A DNA stretch of 64,000 nucleotides, from the NCBI GenBank assembly GCA_964034945.1, contig OZ035961.1, positions 9,594,501 through 9,658,500 on the forward strand. The letters are read 5' to 3'. This document shows positions 21,769 to 33,475 of the stretch, piece by piece. This DNA comes from Chrysopilus asiliformis. Taxonomy: Eukaryota > Arthropoda > Insecta > Diptera > Rhagionidae. The translations under genes and the position numbers were made by a program. How positions within the stretch are numbered: the stretch's first letter is position 1; each line of letters starts with the position of its first letter. The notes under the pieces are model-generated. The model did no database searches, was not told the DNA's origin, and saw only the letters and a program-made list of their open reading frames with translations.

Positions 21769-22006
21769 TTTTGAGTTTCACAAATTCGTGGATCCTGGAT
21801 AAGAAGTTGTCAGTCAAGTAATTCGAATGACTGATCCATAATGTTAAATATTTTCTAATGTCACATTGTGTAACCTCAAACTTTTTTTTTTTTGATAATT
21901 TTCCAGTTTTTTTTTGGATAGAAATTACACGAATTTAATAACTTGTCACGAAAATTGTTAATTATTTGACACGAAAAAATTATTGTTGTTTGTTCAAGGT
22001 CATGAT

Positions 22007-22575
22007 TTTTATACCCGTATGGTGAAACCAAAGGGTATATTAGATTTGCCTTACCGTTTGTAACGCCAAGATCCCGTCATTACACACAAAAATGAATTAC
22101 ACCAGTGTGTTTAGAATGATAAAAATAATTAATTTTTGCATGTCCGTCCGTCCGTCCGTCTGTCCGTTCGTCTGTCCGTCCGACCGTCTGTCCGTCCGTC
22201 CGTCTGTCTGTGGCGCGGATTGCGGGTGCACGGATTGAGCTAGAGACTTGAAATTTTACGCAGATTCGTTTTTCGTAAAATGCAAGGCTAAGTTCGTTAA
22301 TGGGCAAAATTGGATCCCCGATGCGAACGAAAACATTTTTTGCGAATATTTCAAAAACGGTACATCTTATCAAAGTAAACTACAAGAACAAAAGTTATTT
22401 AGGCTATGATTCTACATAAAACTCCCATACATCAAAATCCGATTGGAACAAATTTTAAAAAAATCTTATTGAAAAGTTTGACTTCAAAGTGGAGTTTTGA
22501 TACAACTGTTCGCCGCTCAATTAAACTTCGAACAATATCATATCACCATTGGCAATTATAGATTTTTTTATGTTT
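22007..22575 (+). mobile_element. DINE-like family I (Helentron-type), copy A
   Basis: Begins TTTTTATACCCGTATGGTGA with a 5' hairpin (ATACCC against GGGTAT), then TTACCGTTTGTAACGCCAAG, a (GTCY)n tract at 22142-22212, and GGCGCGGATTGCGGG. It ends in TTGGCAATTATAG. The 3' subterminal repeat and half of the terminal hairpin are deleted. The same architecture (start TATACCCG, GTCY tract, inverse ACGGGT near the 3' end, terminal hairpin) defines INE-1/DINE-1 of Drosophila. No coding capacity. Confidence 0.85.
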
Positions 22576-22584
22576 AAAGCATGA

Positions 22585-22751
22585 AAGCTGATTTACAATG
22601 CAGCAGCAACGCCAACAGCAACAGCAACGTCACGGAGAAAGTGTTTTGATTGGTCGAGAATCGACTCTTTGACGATTCTCGACCAATCAAAACACTTTCT
22701 CCGTGACGTTGCTGTTGCTGTTGGCGTTGCTGCTGCATTGTAAATCAGCTT
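22585..22751. mobile_element. Perfect palindrome, likely foldback-type miniature element
   Basis: Two arms of 80 bases (22584-22663 and 22673-22752) are exact reverse complements around a 9-base spacer ACTCTTTGA. The arms start AAAGCTGATTTACAATGCAG and contain CAG-rich repeats. TGA stands on both sides if the element is taken as 22585-22751, a possible 3-bp target duplication. It lies directly next to DINE copy A. A fold-back assembly artefact is the main alternative. Confidence 0.7.
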
Positions 22752-22752
22752 T

Positions 22753-23088
22753 GATTCTATAACAAAAGTTAGCTGAGAAATGGTGATATAAGTTTTAATT
22801 GAATCTAATCAAATCAATCAACATGTTGTATTGCTTCACATTAAAGCTCTGAAGCGAGGAAATTGAAAAGCACATCCAATTTGCAACGCATCAACATGCG
22901 ATACTCGAAATTGGAGAAGAATCGTTGAAAAAGTGAGTGTATACGTCTCCGTAATGCCGGCGATGGGGGATTTGAAGTTTTAAGCATTATTGGTAGCTGG
23001 GACGTATCTTTCACTAGATTAGTTACATTTATACACCAAAAATGCTAGTAGGCTAGGCACGAATATTGGATTTCCAGTTGACTTAAAA
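22753..23088. other. No gene recognised
   Basis: AT-rich spacer between two miniature elements; nothing identified. Confidence 0.45.
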
Positions 23089-23346
23089 GGATTAGATACA
23101 CCTGCAATTTTTTCTTGAATTTCTCCACGAATTTATTCCGCAAATTTTTATTCATCTATCGCAGAAGAGCAAAATTTTGTCAAAATTTTGATTTATTCTT
23201 TCCGTGTTATATGGAAAAATTCGAGTTAGGGCATCTTTCAAGAATTAATTCCTGAATTTTGTGTCGTAGTGTAAACGGTTGTGTAACATGAAAGTAGTGT
23301 CGAAGAAAAAAATTCGCGGAATAAAGTGTCAGGTGTGAACGGCGCC
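23089..23346. mobile_element. Miniature element, GGCRCCGTTCACAC family, copy A
   Basis: The right end inverted reads GGCGCCGTTCACACCTGACA. The left end, GGATTAGATACACCTGC followed by AATTTTTTCTTGAATTTCTC, is a mutated version. The interior (TTTATTCCGCAAATTTTTAT, CATCTATCGCAGAA) is shared with copies at 25446 and 35773. No frame. Confidence 0.7.
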
Positions 23347-25445
23347 TTAGACTGTTTTGTATTCATTAATGCATTTTGAAACCACTGATGTCCTCTTGGG
23401 TGCAAAAAACAGTCATCTCTAAATTTCGAAGTGTCTTTAACTTACAAAAAAAAAAACTTGAAGCGTCTATAACTTCTTCAACAACAAAAAAACTCTTGAT
23501 TTCAATTAATAAAGTGTTGTAAGAATACGTGCGTGATTTAAATTATAATTTGTAAACTTTGTCCCATACCAAAAATTTCACAGTAATATGTTTTTTTGTT
23601 TGTCTTGAAGCATTTCAAAAAGTGGAGATGACCCGTTTTTGCACTGAGGTCTTCCAACTAAATCCAATGTTTTTGAAAAAATCCAGCATAATTTTCTATT
23701 CCTATCTAACATCAAGAATTCTATGACTATATATTCCATTTCTCAAGTATGTTTCCACTGTCCCGAAAATGCAATAAATTTTAATCCTTCGGATGCATAC
23801 TTTTTTAGTATTTTGCCTTCATCTTACTGGAAACTAGATTTTCTTTTCCATTTTTCACTTTATGCTGTTTATGCTGTATACTTTAGAACACATTCGTGTA
23901 GTGAATGCTTTGCTTTGATATAGTTTTTAGGTCATTTTCAGAGCTAACATGAAATCCCTCCCCTAACATATGATGATAAATTCAAGTTGAAGAAAAGTAA
24001 TTTATAAAACACACACTTAAGTGGTAGAAATGAAATTAAAGCGTTCAACTACTCTTTGAAGAATGTAATTATCTGCAAAAGTTGGACTGTATACACGGTG
24101 TTCTACGTATTTTTTTGTGAATTTGGAAAATAAAGAGTTTTTTGCATTGGTTTATTTTTTTATATGTCTTATAAATGGTTCTCCTTGTATTTGGTTAATG
24201 TATAATAGCAGACATTCTCTCGATGTCACAAGACAACAGATTTTCTGTGATTCTTGTCTCGATTTTTTTTTGCAAAACAAAATCGCCTTACAGCAAACAT
24301 CAGGAAAATTTTATGGTGGAAAATGCAAGATTTCCCTTCACATTTGTTATAAAGGAAAATGTAAAAAATAAGAGATTTTTATTTATATTTTAAAAGATCT
24401 TTTGATAAAATCATCTTGTCCTTTGTATGCTCCTATTTGTCCGAATGAAGTTATTAATGGTTGAACTGAATGCACACAAAACTGAAGTAAAATACGACAT
24501 AAAAATATTATTTTTGCTTGGCGCTATACAAAAGCATCTGAGTTAAAATATTTTACACTTTGTGCACTGGTGGTTATGTGAAGCATAAAACTTTTCACTG
24601 ATGGGTTGTTGGGTGGTGTGCTGTGCACGATTGCAAACACGTTCGTCTTGTCACGACGACTAGTAATTTGTCATAAAAACGAACTAAAATGTTTCGTTTG
24701 AAGGAAAGCTTAAAGTCCTTCTAATATAGCTATGTATGGAATTTATTGTGGAAACAGAATGTAAGGTACCAACTCTAATAGCATAGGATAGTTGTGCAAT
24801 ATAGGTTTGGGAGAAACTTTTTATTACACCTCGTTTCCTTTTGGACATTAAAGTGGTGAAATTTCTCAAGAACCTGCAAAGTCCGTGCAAAGAACCTCGT
24901 TTCGGCTTCACAGTTTTATTTTAGTTTTCTTTACCCCCCGCCGTTAAGATGCTCGAACATTGTGAGGATGTAAAATGCATTTTTACAGTCTGGGTTGCAA
25001 CTATTCGTGACGTGGTTAATATAATATTATTTGAGAGACAACTTTATGTTTTGTTCTTGGCACGATGTGTCTACATAAACCAATTTCATTTTTCATGTTT
25101 TCTTGCAACAAACGTTAAATGGAATTTTACAATGCTAATTCTTAACCAACCTGCAACGGTGCTTCGGGATTTTTTTTTATGAATATGCAGAAAGTCTATT
25201 AAGGTTTTATGGATAACTAAAAGCGAAATAACTTTATGTCGAGCTGTTTTGCCTCTTTTTTTCAAAATATTAATATTAGAAATAAATAAATGAGGTATGT
25301 ATATGTTAGGCAATAAAAATATGATGTTTTGTGCCATTCAAGTGAGCCTAACATAATTCTGTAACGATGAAGTGTTAATAATCACCATCTGGAATATTAT
25401 AGTCACCGAGAGAAAATTCTCCATTACTTAAAACTTGCTGTTTAG
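23347..25445. other. No gene recognised
   Basis: AT-rich DNA with homopolymers. Several open frames of 60-85 codons occur, as expected at this composition; none shows a domain. Confidence 0.45.
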
Positions 25446-25742
25446 GGGTCGTTTACATCTGATACTTTATTCCGTAAATTTTATTCTTCGAAATGTTGCA
25501 CAACCATTTGCACTACGACACAAAATTCGTTCGTACTCGAATTTTTTGAAATAAAACGACCGGAATAAATTCAAATTTTGACCACTGTTGGTAAGTGAAT
25601 TTATTCTGCGATCGATGAATAAAATTCACAGAATAAATTCTGAATAAAATTCGCAGAATAAACTCTGAATCAAATTCCCGGAATAAATTCTGAATAAAAT
25701 TCGCAGAGAAATTCAAGAAAAAATCGCAAGTCTACATAGGGC
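25446..25742. mobile_element. Miniature element, GGCRCCGTTCACAC family, copy B
   Basis: Left end GGGGTCGTTTACATCTGATA and the inverse of the right end GCCCTATGTAGACTTGCGAT are degenerate forms of the family termini. TTTATTCCG and TCGAT occur inside. It carries an internal tandem array (25617-25716) not seen in the other copies. Confidence 0.65.
25617..25716. repeat. 25-bp tandem repeat, about four copies
   Basis: Units of 25 bases starting GAATAAAATTC and GAATCAAATTC, differing at one to four positions. They lie inside the miniature element and appear to be built from its own terminal AATTTATTCC sequence. Confidence 0.85.
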
Positions 25743-26762
25743 ATAAATATTTCGCATATATATCTACTATACTTCCCTTATTTACTTAATTTTAAAAAAA
25801 AATGTAGAAAAAGCTTTTACTAAAAAATGTACTAAACAGGAAAAACTAACTTTTGGGCATTATGGAGAAAAAAACAAGATAAATATTTTTTGTTGTTGAT
25901 TTGTTTTACTTTTATCTAGAAAGAAACATACGAGATAGTGGACTCTTATGCAGTTACTCCCTAAAAATAGGGAATTATTCGTAAATTTTTTGGGAAATTT
26001 CCTATTTTTTGGTATTCATCTGTACACAAAAAATGCGTACAGGGTATACAAAGCGAGACTCTTACGATTTTTTTGACTTTTAACCTTGAATAATAGCAAT
26101 TTCTCTGTGCGACGCATAGTTTGACGACTTGTATCTCGAAAACTGTTTGTGCTACAAGGAAATTGTATTTAACCTTTTTTGTAGAGAATTTTATTGTGAA
26201 TAATTCATCTGAACCTAAAAAAGACGTACAACCCTTACAAAGTGAGATAAACGTAAAAAACTGATTTTTTGGACCTTTGACCTTGAATAACTCACGCCGC
26301 CGGCGCAATTTTGGGATGGACTTTTGGCACGTTGTTTATTATGTCAAAATAAAGGTCTGTGCAAAAATCCAGTTAACTAGGATTTTTTAAGAGGTTAAAT
26401 CCTAATTTTCCTGGATTATATTCCTATTCTTTGTAGGAATCTGTCGTATTATTTCTCTCCGTGTAACTTTATTTGTGACACATAACGCCTAAAAGTATAT
26501 TTTTTCCTTTTTAGTAATTTATTTTAAATAAGACTTTTTTAAAAAAGTTTTATTTTTCTCGAGGTTCGAAAAATTTATGATTATTTTTCCAAACCCTTTC
26601 ATTTAAAACCCTACACGATGGTAGGTCCGCCATTTTGTCTTTTCCGAAGTTCAAAAGCGAATTTATGATTATTTTTTCAAGTTCTTTCGTATAAGACCCC
26701 AAAGATTGCTAACTGGTCATAATTAATTCATACAATATGGCGCCTGACCGTTCGATGCCGTT
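25743..26762. repeat. No gene; imperfect internal duplications
   Basis: Two related segments around 26055-26095 and 26235-26290 (GAGACTC or GAGATAA, then TTTTTGACTTTTAACC or TTTTTTGGACCTTTGACC, then TTGAATAA) indicate a dispersed repeat of unknown class. A second pair (GAATTTATGATTATTTTT) occurs near 26570 and 26658. No coding evidence. Confidence 0.4.
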
Positions 26763-26912
26763 CCATACCGTTCCATACATCAAAATCCAATCGGGTCACT
26801 CCTTTCCCTCTCTCTTATATAAATATATTTTTAATAAACATTTTGTATGCCATCATATAGAGTATTTGACTATTGGCCCCTGGTAATTGTAGCTTTTCTT
26901 GTGTTTTTCTTT
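26763..26912 (+). repeat. DINE-like family II, 3' end
   Basis: Contains CCATACATCAAAATCCAATC, then ATATAGAGTATTTGACTA, GGCCCCTGGTAATTGTAGC and TTTTCTTGTG: the last monomer, the 3' subterminal repeat and the terminus of family II. Confidence 0.75.
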
Positions 26913-28559
26913 AATATTTATTAAATTTTTAAATGTTTTTTTTTCATTAGATTGTGTTTGTAATCATCAGGTTATGTATTTCGTATTACATGACGAAATT
27001 TTTTATTGTATAAAATTCTTAACTTTTTCTTAAATTTAATATTTAAACGATTCTTTTAATAACAATTTATCAATATTGCCAGCAAAATCCTTTATCAAAT
27101 TGTAAACTATCTAATCAAATGGATTTCATCAAAATAGTTTTGTTCGGGTTTTGTTTGATTATTGTGTATTATTTAAGAATTTCATGGCTCAAAACAAGGG
27201 AACTGAATCCAGTTTTCTGTCCATTCATTCATAATTCTTATGGGTTGGATATGAAAATGCATTTCCATTCTGCTTATATTAAATGCATAACAAACCCATT
27301 GAGAGAACATTCCGAAAAATTGATAACACTGAATAACAATAGTTTGGGGATAAAACAGAGGAAGAGAATGCATTCATACTAGATAACATTTGCCCATCTT
27401 TAATAAACCGGACTCGATATTACCTTTCGAGTACTGGATATACGAATATGGATGGAGACTGAGTAGACAAATCCCATCGGAAACGTAGATGGTTATAGTC
27501 ATCGTCAAACAAACATTCTGCACGTCAGCAATGGTCAGCATGTGTGTGCTGGGCATTAGAATGAATACTGGGAAGGGGATGTGATGGACTTAATTCCTGA
27601 ATAACTGGAAATAGAAAGACCGGAAGTGGATCACAGACAAGTAACATCCTGGTTATTGCATATCGAGTCTCACTTGTTAAAATTAAATTGCATGGCTCAA
27701 TTGAAAGTGGCGTAATTGAAAGTCGTCATAATTTTATTATTTTAAAAACGCTATTTTTTAAATACGGTGACATGTTATCGCGGTGTTATTTTCATTTAGG
27801 TTTAAATTATTAATTACTTTGAAGTTACTGAAGTTTTTTTTTGAATTTTGAAATGAAGTTGAAAGGATGAAATTTAAATAGATTTTCATGTAGGTGTAGG
27901 GCAATTACTTAAAATGATAGGATATCTATACCGGTGAATGAATGCACGATGTGAATGCACGACAGTTTCCATACCGGTGAATGAATGCACAATATATGCT
28001 CGACTAATTACGGAGGTCGCGGTGTGAGCTAGGAAACGTGAAATCAAGAGAAAATTCGATTAACACCGTGTTTCACGAAACTTTTAGCGGTCACTAAATC
28101 GAGTTAGCAGGCTCTTTTATATGAAATTCGCGAAAAACGAAATCGTGATTTTTAAAAAAGCCGCCCACTAGACATTGAAATTTCCTAGACTTCTGTGATT
28201 CAGTAGAACTCCAACTAGACTTTTATCTTACACTAGTATCTCAAAATGTTAACGGATATACCGTTATTTAAAAAAAATAAGTTTTTTGCGACTATTTAAA
28301 AAAAAACGGTCTTTTGGTGGTTATATTTGTGATATAGATTAATTAAAAAGTCTGATTATTGAGATAATTTCATTAAAAAGTAAAAAAAAAGTAAAAAAAA
28401 ACAACAGATTTTTGCGAATTGCTTGCAAACTAACCGTTTTTCAAAAAAACCCTTGAAAGAAGAATTAAAGACCATAAAATTCTCTACATTTATTCCTTTC
28501 ACCTTTAATCAATATATTTTACCATTATCGAGATATTTCAGATTTTGTAAAATGAAAAT
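26913..28559. other. No gene recognised
   Basis: AT-rich. The phrase CCGGTGAATGAATGCAC occurs twice (near 27932 and 27974), a small direct duplication. An 87-codon frame at 27119-27382 begins with a hydrophobic stretch but resembles no known family and has no supporting exons. Confidence 0.45.
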
Positions 28560-29046
28560 TTATTTCTATACACTATATCACTCATCACAATATTTCCCGA
28601 ACCACCAAACCGATTGTCATGAAATATTGCGCATAGATTCGTCTTACTTCATGGGTGCTGGCTAAGAAACGGTTTTTCAAAATTTCACCCTTTGCAGGTA
28701 AACGAGGGGTGGGTGTTGTAAAACATTGATAATGAAAATATCCTTTTTCTTATTTCTTCATGTAAAACTGGCTTAGGGAATTTTCGGGGTCGCTGATCAT
28801 GAATATGGTGTTAGAATTTCATAATTCAAAACCGAAAGTCCTGTAAGGATAACGCAAATGTCCATTTTCCTGATTTGTCTCGGAAAAACGGGATTTAGAG
28901 GGTTTTCTGGGTCGCTGATCACGAATCTGGTGTTAGAATTTCAAAATTTCAAACGGGATGTCCTGCAGGCGAACAGTTTTTTTTTTCAAAAGTTTCTAAG
29001 TTATATCTTTGTTTTTGGAGCAAAAAAAAACTCAGGCAAAAAACTT
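28560..29046 (+). repeat. Helentron-like family IIIb copy
   Basis: Shares with 47540-47850 and (inverted) 39856-40235 the segments GAACCACCAAACCGATTG, AATTTCAAAATT, TCGCTGATCA and GTTAGAATTTC. Two tandem monomers can be seen (GGGTCGCTGATCA at about 28788 and 28908). The CCCGGC...GGG hairpin end is missing. Confidence 0.6.
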
Positions 29047-29252
29047 TAACATTTTTAAAAAGGAAATTGTAGTCTCTGCTCCAAAAAATAGAAAAAAATA
29101 GACCTTTAAAAGTTTTCCAAGTTTAAGAGCTAAAAAATCATTAAGTGTTTTATGGAATGACATTTTCAATTTGTTTTTTAAACTACATGCGTGAGAATTT
29201 TGTTAACAGCTATCACTTTTGCTACTAAAGGTGCCGCTCCACATGAGAGTAA

Positions 29253-29805
29253 TGGTTCAACCACAATTGGGGCGGCAAGCGGCAGCGGCGGGCGGCATTT
29301 TTTTTGCACTTACGCAACTAGAGCTGCTACAATACAGCGGCAATGGCAGCACACTTTTTCCGTCGCCGCCGAGTTTGAATCCAAGTCAAACTTGCCGCCG
29401 CCGCCCAAAATGTTTTATGAAAACCACCACATTCGGCGCCACATTCTATGCCGATTTTTCTTCGTTGTTTTGTGACAACCACCACATTCGGCGCCACATT
29501 CTATGCAGTTTTTTTGACATTTTGATTTCGCAAGATCCCGACAACGGAGAAAAAATTAATCGAGTTCGTGAAAGGAAATCCAATGCTCTACGATTTGGCC
29601 CATCCTCAATATAAAAGGATAGACATCAAGGAAAATAAATGGAGTGAAGTAGCGGACGAATTAAATAAGTTTTGATGTTTCAATTTTTACATAAGCATAT
29701 GCCGACGGTGCCGCTATCATTGTAGCTGGCTCGGCGCTATGTGTGGCGGCGCCATGCCGCACGCCGTCGCCGTTGCCGCTTGCCGCCCCAATTGTGGTTG
29801 AACCA
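29253..29805. mobile_element. PIF/Harbinger-type element (inner), 553 bp
   Basis: Terminal inverted repeats start TGGTTCAACCACAATTGGGG and are identical for over 30 bases, continuing into GCGGCAA-rich sequence. TAA precedes (29250-29252) and follows (29806-29808). Removing the insert and one TAA restores the outer element's terminal repeat. A direct repeat (ACCACCACATTCGGCGCCAC, about 30 bases in all) occurs at about 29423 and 29478. A MADF gene remnant lies inside. Confidence 0.9.
29526..29675 (+). pseudogene. Truncated MADF domain (Harbinger accessory protein remnant)
   Basis: The frame reads TTEKKLIEFVKGNPMLYDLA, then HPQYKRIDIKENKWSEVADE, followed shortly by TGA at 29673-29675. This matches the first two helices of the MADF (Myb/SANT-like) DNA-binding domain: Leu-Ile-Glu-Phe-Val, Pro-x-Leu-Tyr-Asp, His-Pro-x-Tyr-Lys, Trp-x-Glu-Val-Ala. 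An in-frame TGA at 29523 precedes it, so the true start or upstream exon is missing. In autonomous Harbinger elements such a protein helps the transposase reach the nucleus and the ends. Here only about 44 codons survive, consistent with an internally deleted derivative. Confidence 0.75.
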
Positions 29806-30208
29806 TAAATGCGGGCGAGAAACTCTCGATAGCAGCTACTCGCAAATGGACACGTCTCTGAGAGTCGCTCGCAGAAACTCGGAAAAACTCGCGAGCTAAT
29901 TTCTGCGAGCTGTAAAAAGTGATTCTACTCTCTAGTCGACATGCACCCACTGAACTCTCGGGGAGTTGCTCGCCAGATACGAACGGCGTTTGCATTTCGC
30001 TAGTAGATCTCGAGAATTCGCCAAAGCAAGATGTCAAAAAAATCAAGATATTGGTCTTGAAAAGAGAAATTTCGCCGAAATTAACTCTCAAATGAGTAAC
30101 TCTCGAGAGTTTTTGAGAGTTACTCGCGTATTTACTCTCATGTGGAGCGGTACCTTAACTGCCGTTTGCACCAACGAAACTTGGAAACTTATGTAGCAAC
30201 TTAAATTT

Positions 30209-30357
30209 AAGTCCCACAATTTCTATGGTTTAAGTAGGTTAACCGCACCCTCATTTTTTAAAAATGGTACGCTCAAATAGGCCCAAGTCCCACAATTCCT
30301 ATGGTTGAGGTATGCCAAGCTCAACTTAATTTTTTAAAAATAGTTGGCGCAAACTCC
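30209..30357. repeat. 75-bp imperfect tandem duplication
   Basis: Two units begin AAGTCCCACAATTTCTATGG and AAGTCCCACAATTCCTATGG and share TTTTTTAAAAATGG/TAG further on. Divergence suggests an old duplication. Confidence 0.75.
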
Positions 30358-31594
30358 CCTAAAGGGGAGACATTTTTAGTCAATTGTCTAATGTAATACC
30401 AAAGTTTTTCATAACATATAAACACATAAAACATGAAAATTCTTAGACGATTGGGGAGCCAAGCTGGCGACTGTCACAATGCCTGCCTCCTCATGTAATG
30501 TCGCATCGGAAATGACTTCGTTCGCATGGAACTCAATTTGAATAATTCAAATAATTTTAATTTTCATAATTTCTTAAGTAAATAATTTCATTTGGCTGTT
30601 GTTGCTGGTGTTCTACGTGAATTAAATCTCGTCAGACCGCAGCTGGAATATCGTGCGCGTACGAAACAAACATGGAAAATGATTTATGGGACAAACATTG
30701 AACCATTGGCAAAGTGCTTTTAAGAAGTGCGAAGCTATCAGGTTGTTCCAACGCTCCCCTGCATATACATATATACTACAGCAAGGTGGTTTTCTGGAGG
30801 ATGTGCTGGGTTGGGATGAGATTTGTGCTCGTACATTTCCTCCCTTCCTGCATTCTAAACCACATTAAATTATGTACAAATATCAGTTGTCGGTGAGGAT
30901 CTTGGGTTGGTTGCATTGCCGCCCCATCGCAACACCAGCATAAGGTAAGAGACTGCGATGTGGAAATAAACGCGAACTCGAGTAATTTATCACCTTCGAC
31001 AAGTCACGTTTCGCTCGTTAAGTAAACTCGATATGCATAAGTCATAAAATAAATGTTTATGCGAACTGTGCAGAAGAAATCCACCGCGAATTCCTTTTTT
31101 AACCCATGCTCAACCGAGCGCTGTTGTAAATTCTCTTTTCCAAATGCGGCGCTTTTATTACCTGAATGTGGTCTACAGTCATATGCCGATGCCTTTGGGA
31201 ATATTTCTATAAGAAATCGATGAAACACGACGGAAAATGAAAAATTGTTAAATGGTCAACGGGCTGAATTTATGTGGTCTGGGTCATGTTCGTTTCAAAT
31301 TGTTTTCCATTATCGAAACAAGCCGCAAAATAACGATGGGCAAAACTATTTGTTGTTGGCCACAAAATAAGTAATTGTGTGAAATGTTTCTTATCTCACA
31401 CCTAATCATCAGCAATTGCTTAATATATGCGGAGCCAAGAATCCTTTTAGTAACTCTATTGCCAAACGTATAGCAAAATAGTCTAATCGTTTTTGATTTT
31501 TATTAAAATTGCAAGAAATTTTAGATATAACACAGCTTTACGGAAGTTTTCCACATTTTTAAAAGTATTTATTTACAGAAATTACTTTTTAAAC
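30358..31594. other. No gene recognised
   Basis: Moderately AT-rich DNA with no repeat or exon that I can identify. Two overlapping frames near 30686-30896 show no domain. Confidence 0.45.
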
Positions 31595-31965
31595 TACACT
31601 CAGAAAAATGGAGTAAAATTCGTCGATTCCCAATTGACCAATGTTGAAATTTTTGTACCGTGTCCAAATGTACCACGCAATTTTCCTTTATAAAGTTTAA
31701 GAATATTTGTGGGAACATTTGGAATTATGGACCTTATGGTACAAAAAGGACCATTTTCATAGGAAAAAATCTTGGATTTCCAGTCAAAATTGTACCTACA
31801 AGATGGTACAAGATGATTGGGAATCCAATTGGTTGACCAACCAATTTGGTCAATGGGGTTTGAGTACGGCGTAGTGTGCTTCCTGCAGGAAAATCTAGCC
31901 TACGGTAGGCGCGCGTTTATCTGCGTTAGGAAAAGTAAAAATGTATCAACCTGTGGCGGGAGAAA
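31595..31965 (+). mobile_element. Miniature element related to 18640-18955
   Basis: Starts TACACTCAGAAAAATGGAGT and shares CTTCCTGCAGGAAAAT, GTAGGCGCG and GCGTTAGGAAAAGTAAAAAT with the minus-strand copy at 18.8 kb. It has about 230 extra bases (31636-31867) containing TTGACCAA and GGTACAA repeats. The far end is lost. Confidence 0.6.
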
Positions 31966-33475
31966 TTCAAAAATTAAACCTGCAATTCAAATCCTACATA
32001 ACTACTTCTATATTTTTCTAAATTTTTCAAAAAACAAATTATAAGAAAATTTTCAATTATGTGGGACATGAGAGGAAGGTGATGTTTTACCCGAATAACT
32101 TGAAGCATATTTTGCCATCCCCGATACATGTTTTACAATCCCAAATTGCATGACGTCCCATTAAACTGTTGGCAAGTTTTTCGGTCACAAATAAATCTAA
32201 AAACACGAAAACACTTGCCATTTTGAACAAAAAAATCAGAAACATTTTAAAAATTTGTATTTACTTTTAATAAGTATTTTAGGGACTCGAATATTCACTT
32301 TGAAAGCTACAAATAAATCACGTTAAACTATAAAATTCTATATTTTATTCGAATATCTGTAAAAAACTTTACATAAAAATTCAATTCATTTTGTTTACCA
32401 TAAGTAAATTATTTTTCTGGTTTAATAAAACATAGCGACATTAATACAAATGAACTCGAAAAAATCAATAATTTTTGAGCACGTTTGTATCATTAGTTAA
32501 ACTATGGTATTTATGTTGGACATATCTATTGTTTCATTTCCCTAATTTTCGAGAATATAAATAAAATCGATTTTTATTTGCGGCCAAATCGAAATGGTGG
32601 TCAGGGATTCATTATCAACGAATAATTTGTTTTCCCATTTATGGTAAGCGTTACATATGGACAGACCGACAATAAGAACATAAATTTGTCATTCAACACG
32701 CGTTCCAACTATTTTCGTATTCTGGACCATTCTTTGTCCATTTGGTTAGGGAGGGAAAGCGACATCTGGAAAAGTCTAATTCGATATGGTCAAACAGCAA
32801 GTGTTTGTTTACCACTACGCTTTCATTTAACAAGAGCGCTTAAGATAATTAGCCTGTTTTTGTACAATGAAATGTGGGAACATATGAAGCCGCAATATAA
32901 AAAGATGCACAATTTAGCCTCGGTTTTAGAAATAATTAATTTTTGTGTAATTACTAACGTCTATGACAAAGTGATTTAAATTCAAAGAATATCTAAATAT
33001 TTTTATGATCTGAACTGAAATGTCGAATTCACTTTAACTGCTATCAAAGATTAGGTAAATAAAGACAAAAATCTTGGAACAAATTTTCAGAGTGGAAAAG
33101 ACTCCGACAGCGGAAATGTAGTCTTTAGTATGCCTTGCAAATCGGATATTTTCCCTTATATTTTTACGCTTAACTGTCAAAAAATCAATAAAAATATTTA
33201 AATTGCATGTGCTACTTGATTGTGATTCATAACTTTACAGTATTTTCCATGCATTTTAAAAGTTCTATGAGAAGTTCTGTTATTTGTTATCTTTAGTTAT
33301 CTAATCTTTGCTTCGACACACCGAATAAAAATCATAAAAATATTGAAAAAAACTACAAATTTAAAAAAGAATTCGAAGGAATTTGGCCTCAAAAATAAAA
33401 GTAAGATAAAAGAGTTGAGGGTTTTCTTGCGTATTAACTTTTATTTTGAATCCTTACTTCAAATTATTATTTAAA
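31966..33475. other. No gene recognised
   Basis: Very AT-rich. A 112-codon plus-strand frame (32641-32979) has no recognisable domain. Confidence 0.45.

Larger units (their letters stand above)
29229..30155. mobile_element. PIF/Harbinger-type miniature element (outer), interrupted
   Basis: Ends AGGTGCCGCTCCACATGAGA and inverse AGGTACCGCTCCACATGAGA differ at one base, and both are flanked by TAA (29226-29228 and 30156-30158), the TWA target duplication of Harbinger. The interior is full of GAGAGT/ACTCTC and CTCGC repeats. A second element sits in the TAA just inside the left terminal repeat. Confidence 0.85.

Noticed and set aside
22142..22212. Regularly spaced GTCC/GTCT units considered as a CRISPR-like or satellite array
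   Set aside because: Four-base period without spacers, located inside a DINE-like element; a simple microsatellite in a eukaryotic genome.
27119..27382. 87-codon frame starting with a hydrophobic segment, possibly a membrane or secreted protein
   Set aside because: Only a signal-like start speaks for it; no conserved cysteine pattern, no further exons and no known family.
32641..32979. 112-codon plus-strand frame
   Set aside because: No domain recognised; surroundings are AT-rich with many chance frames.
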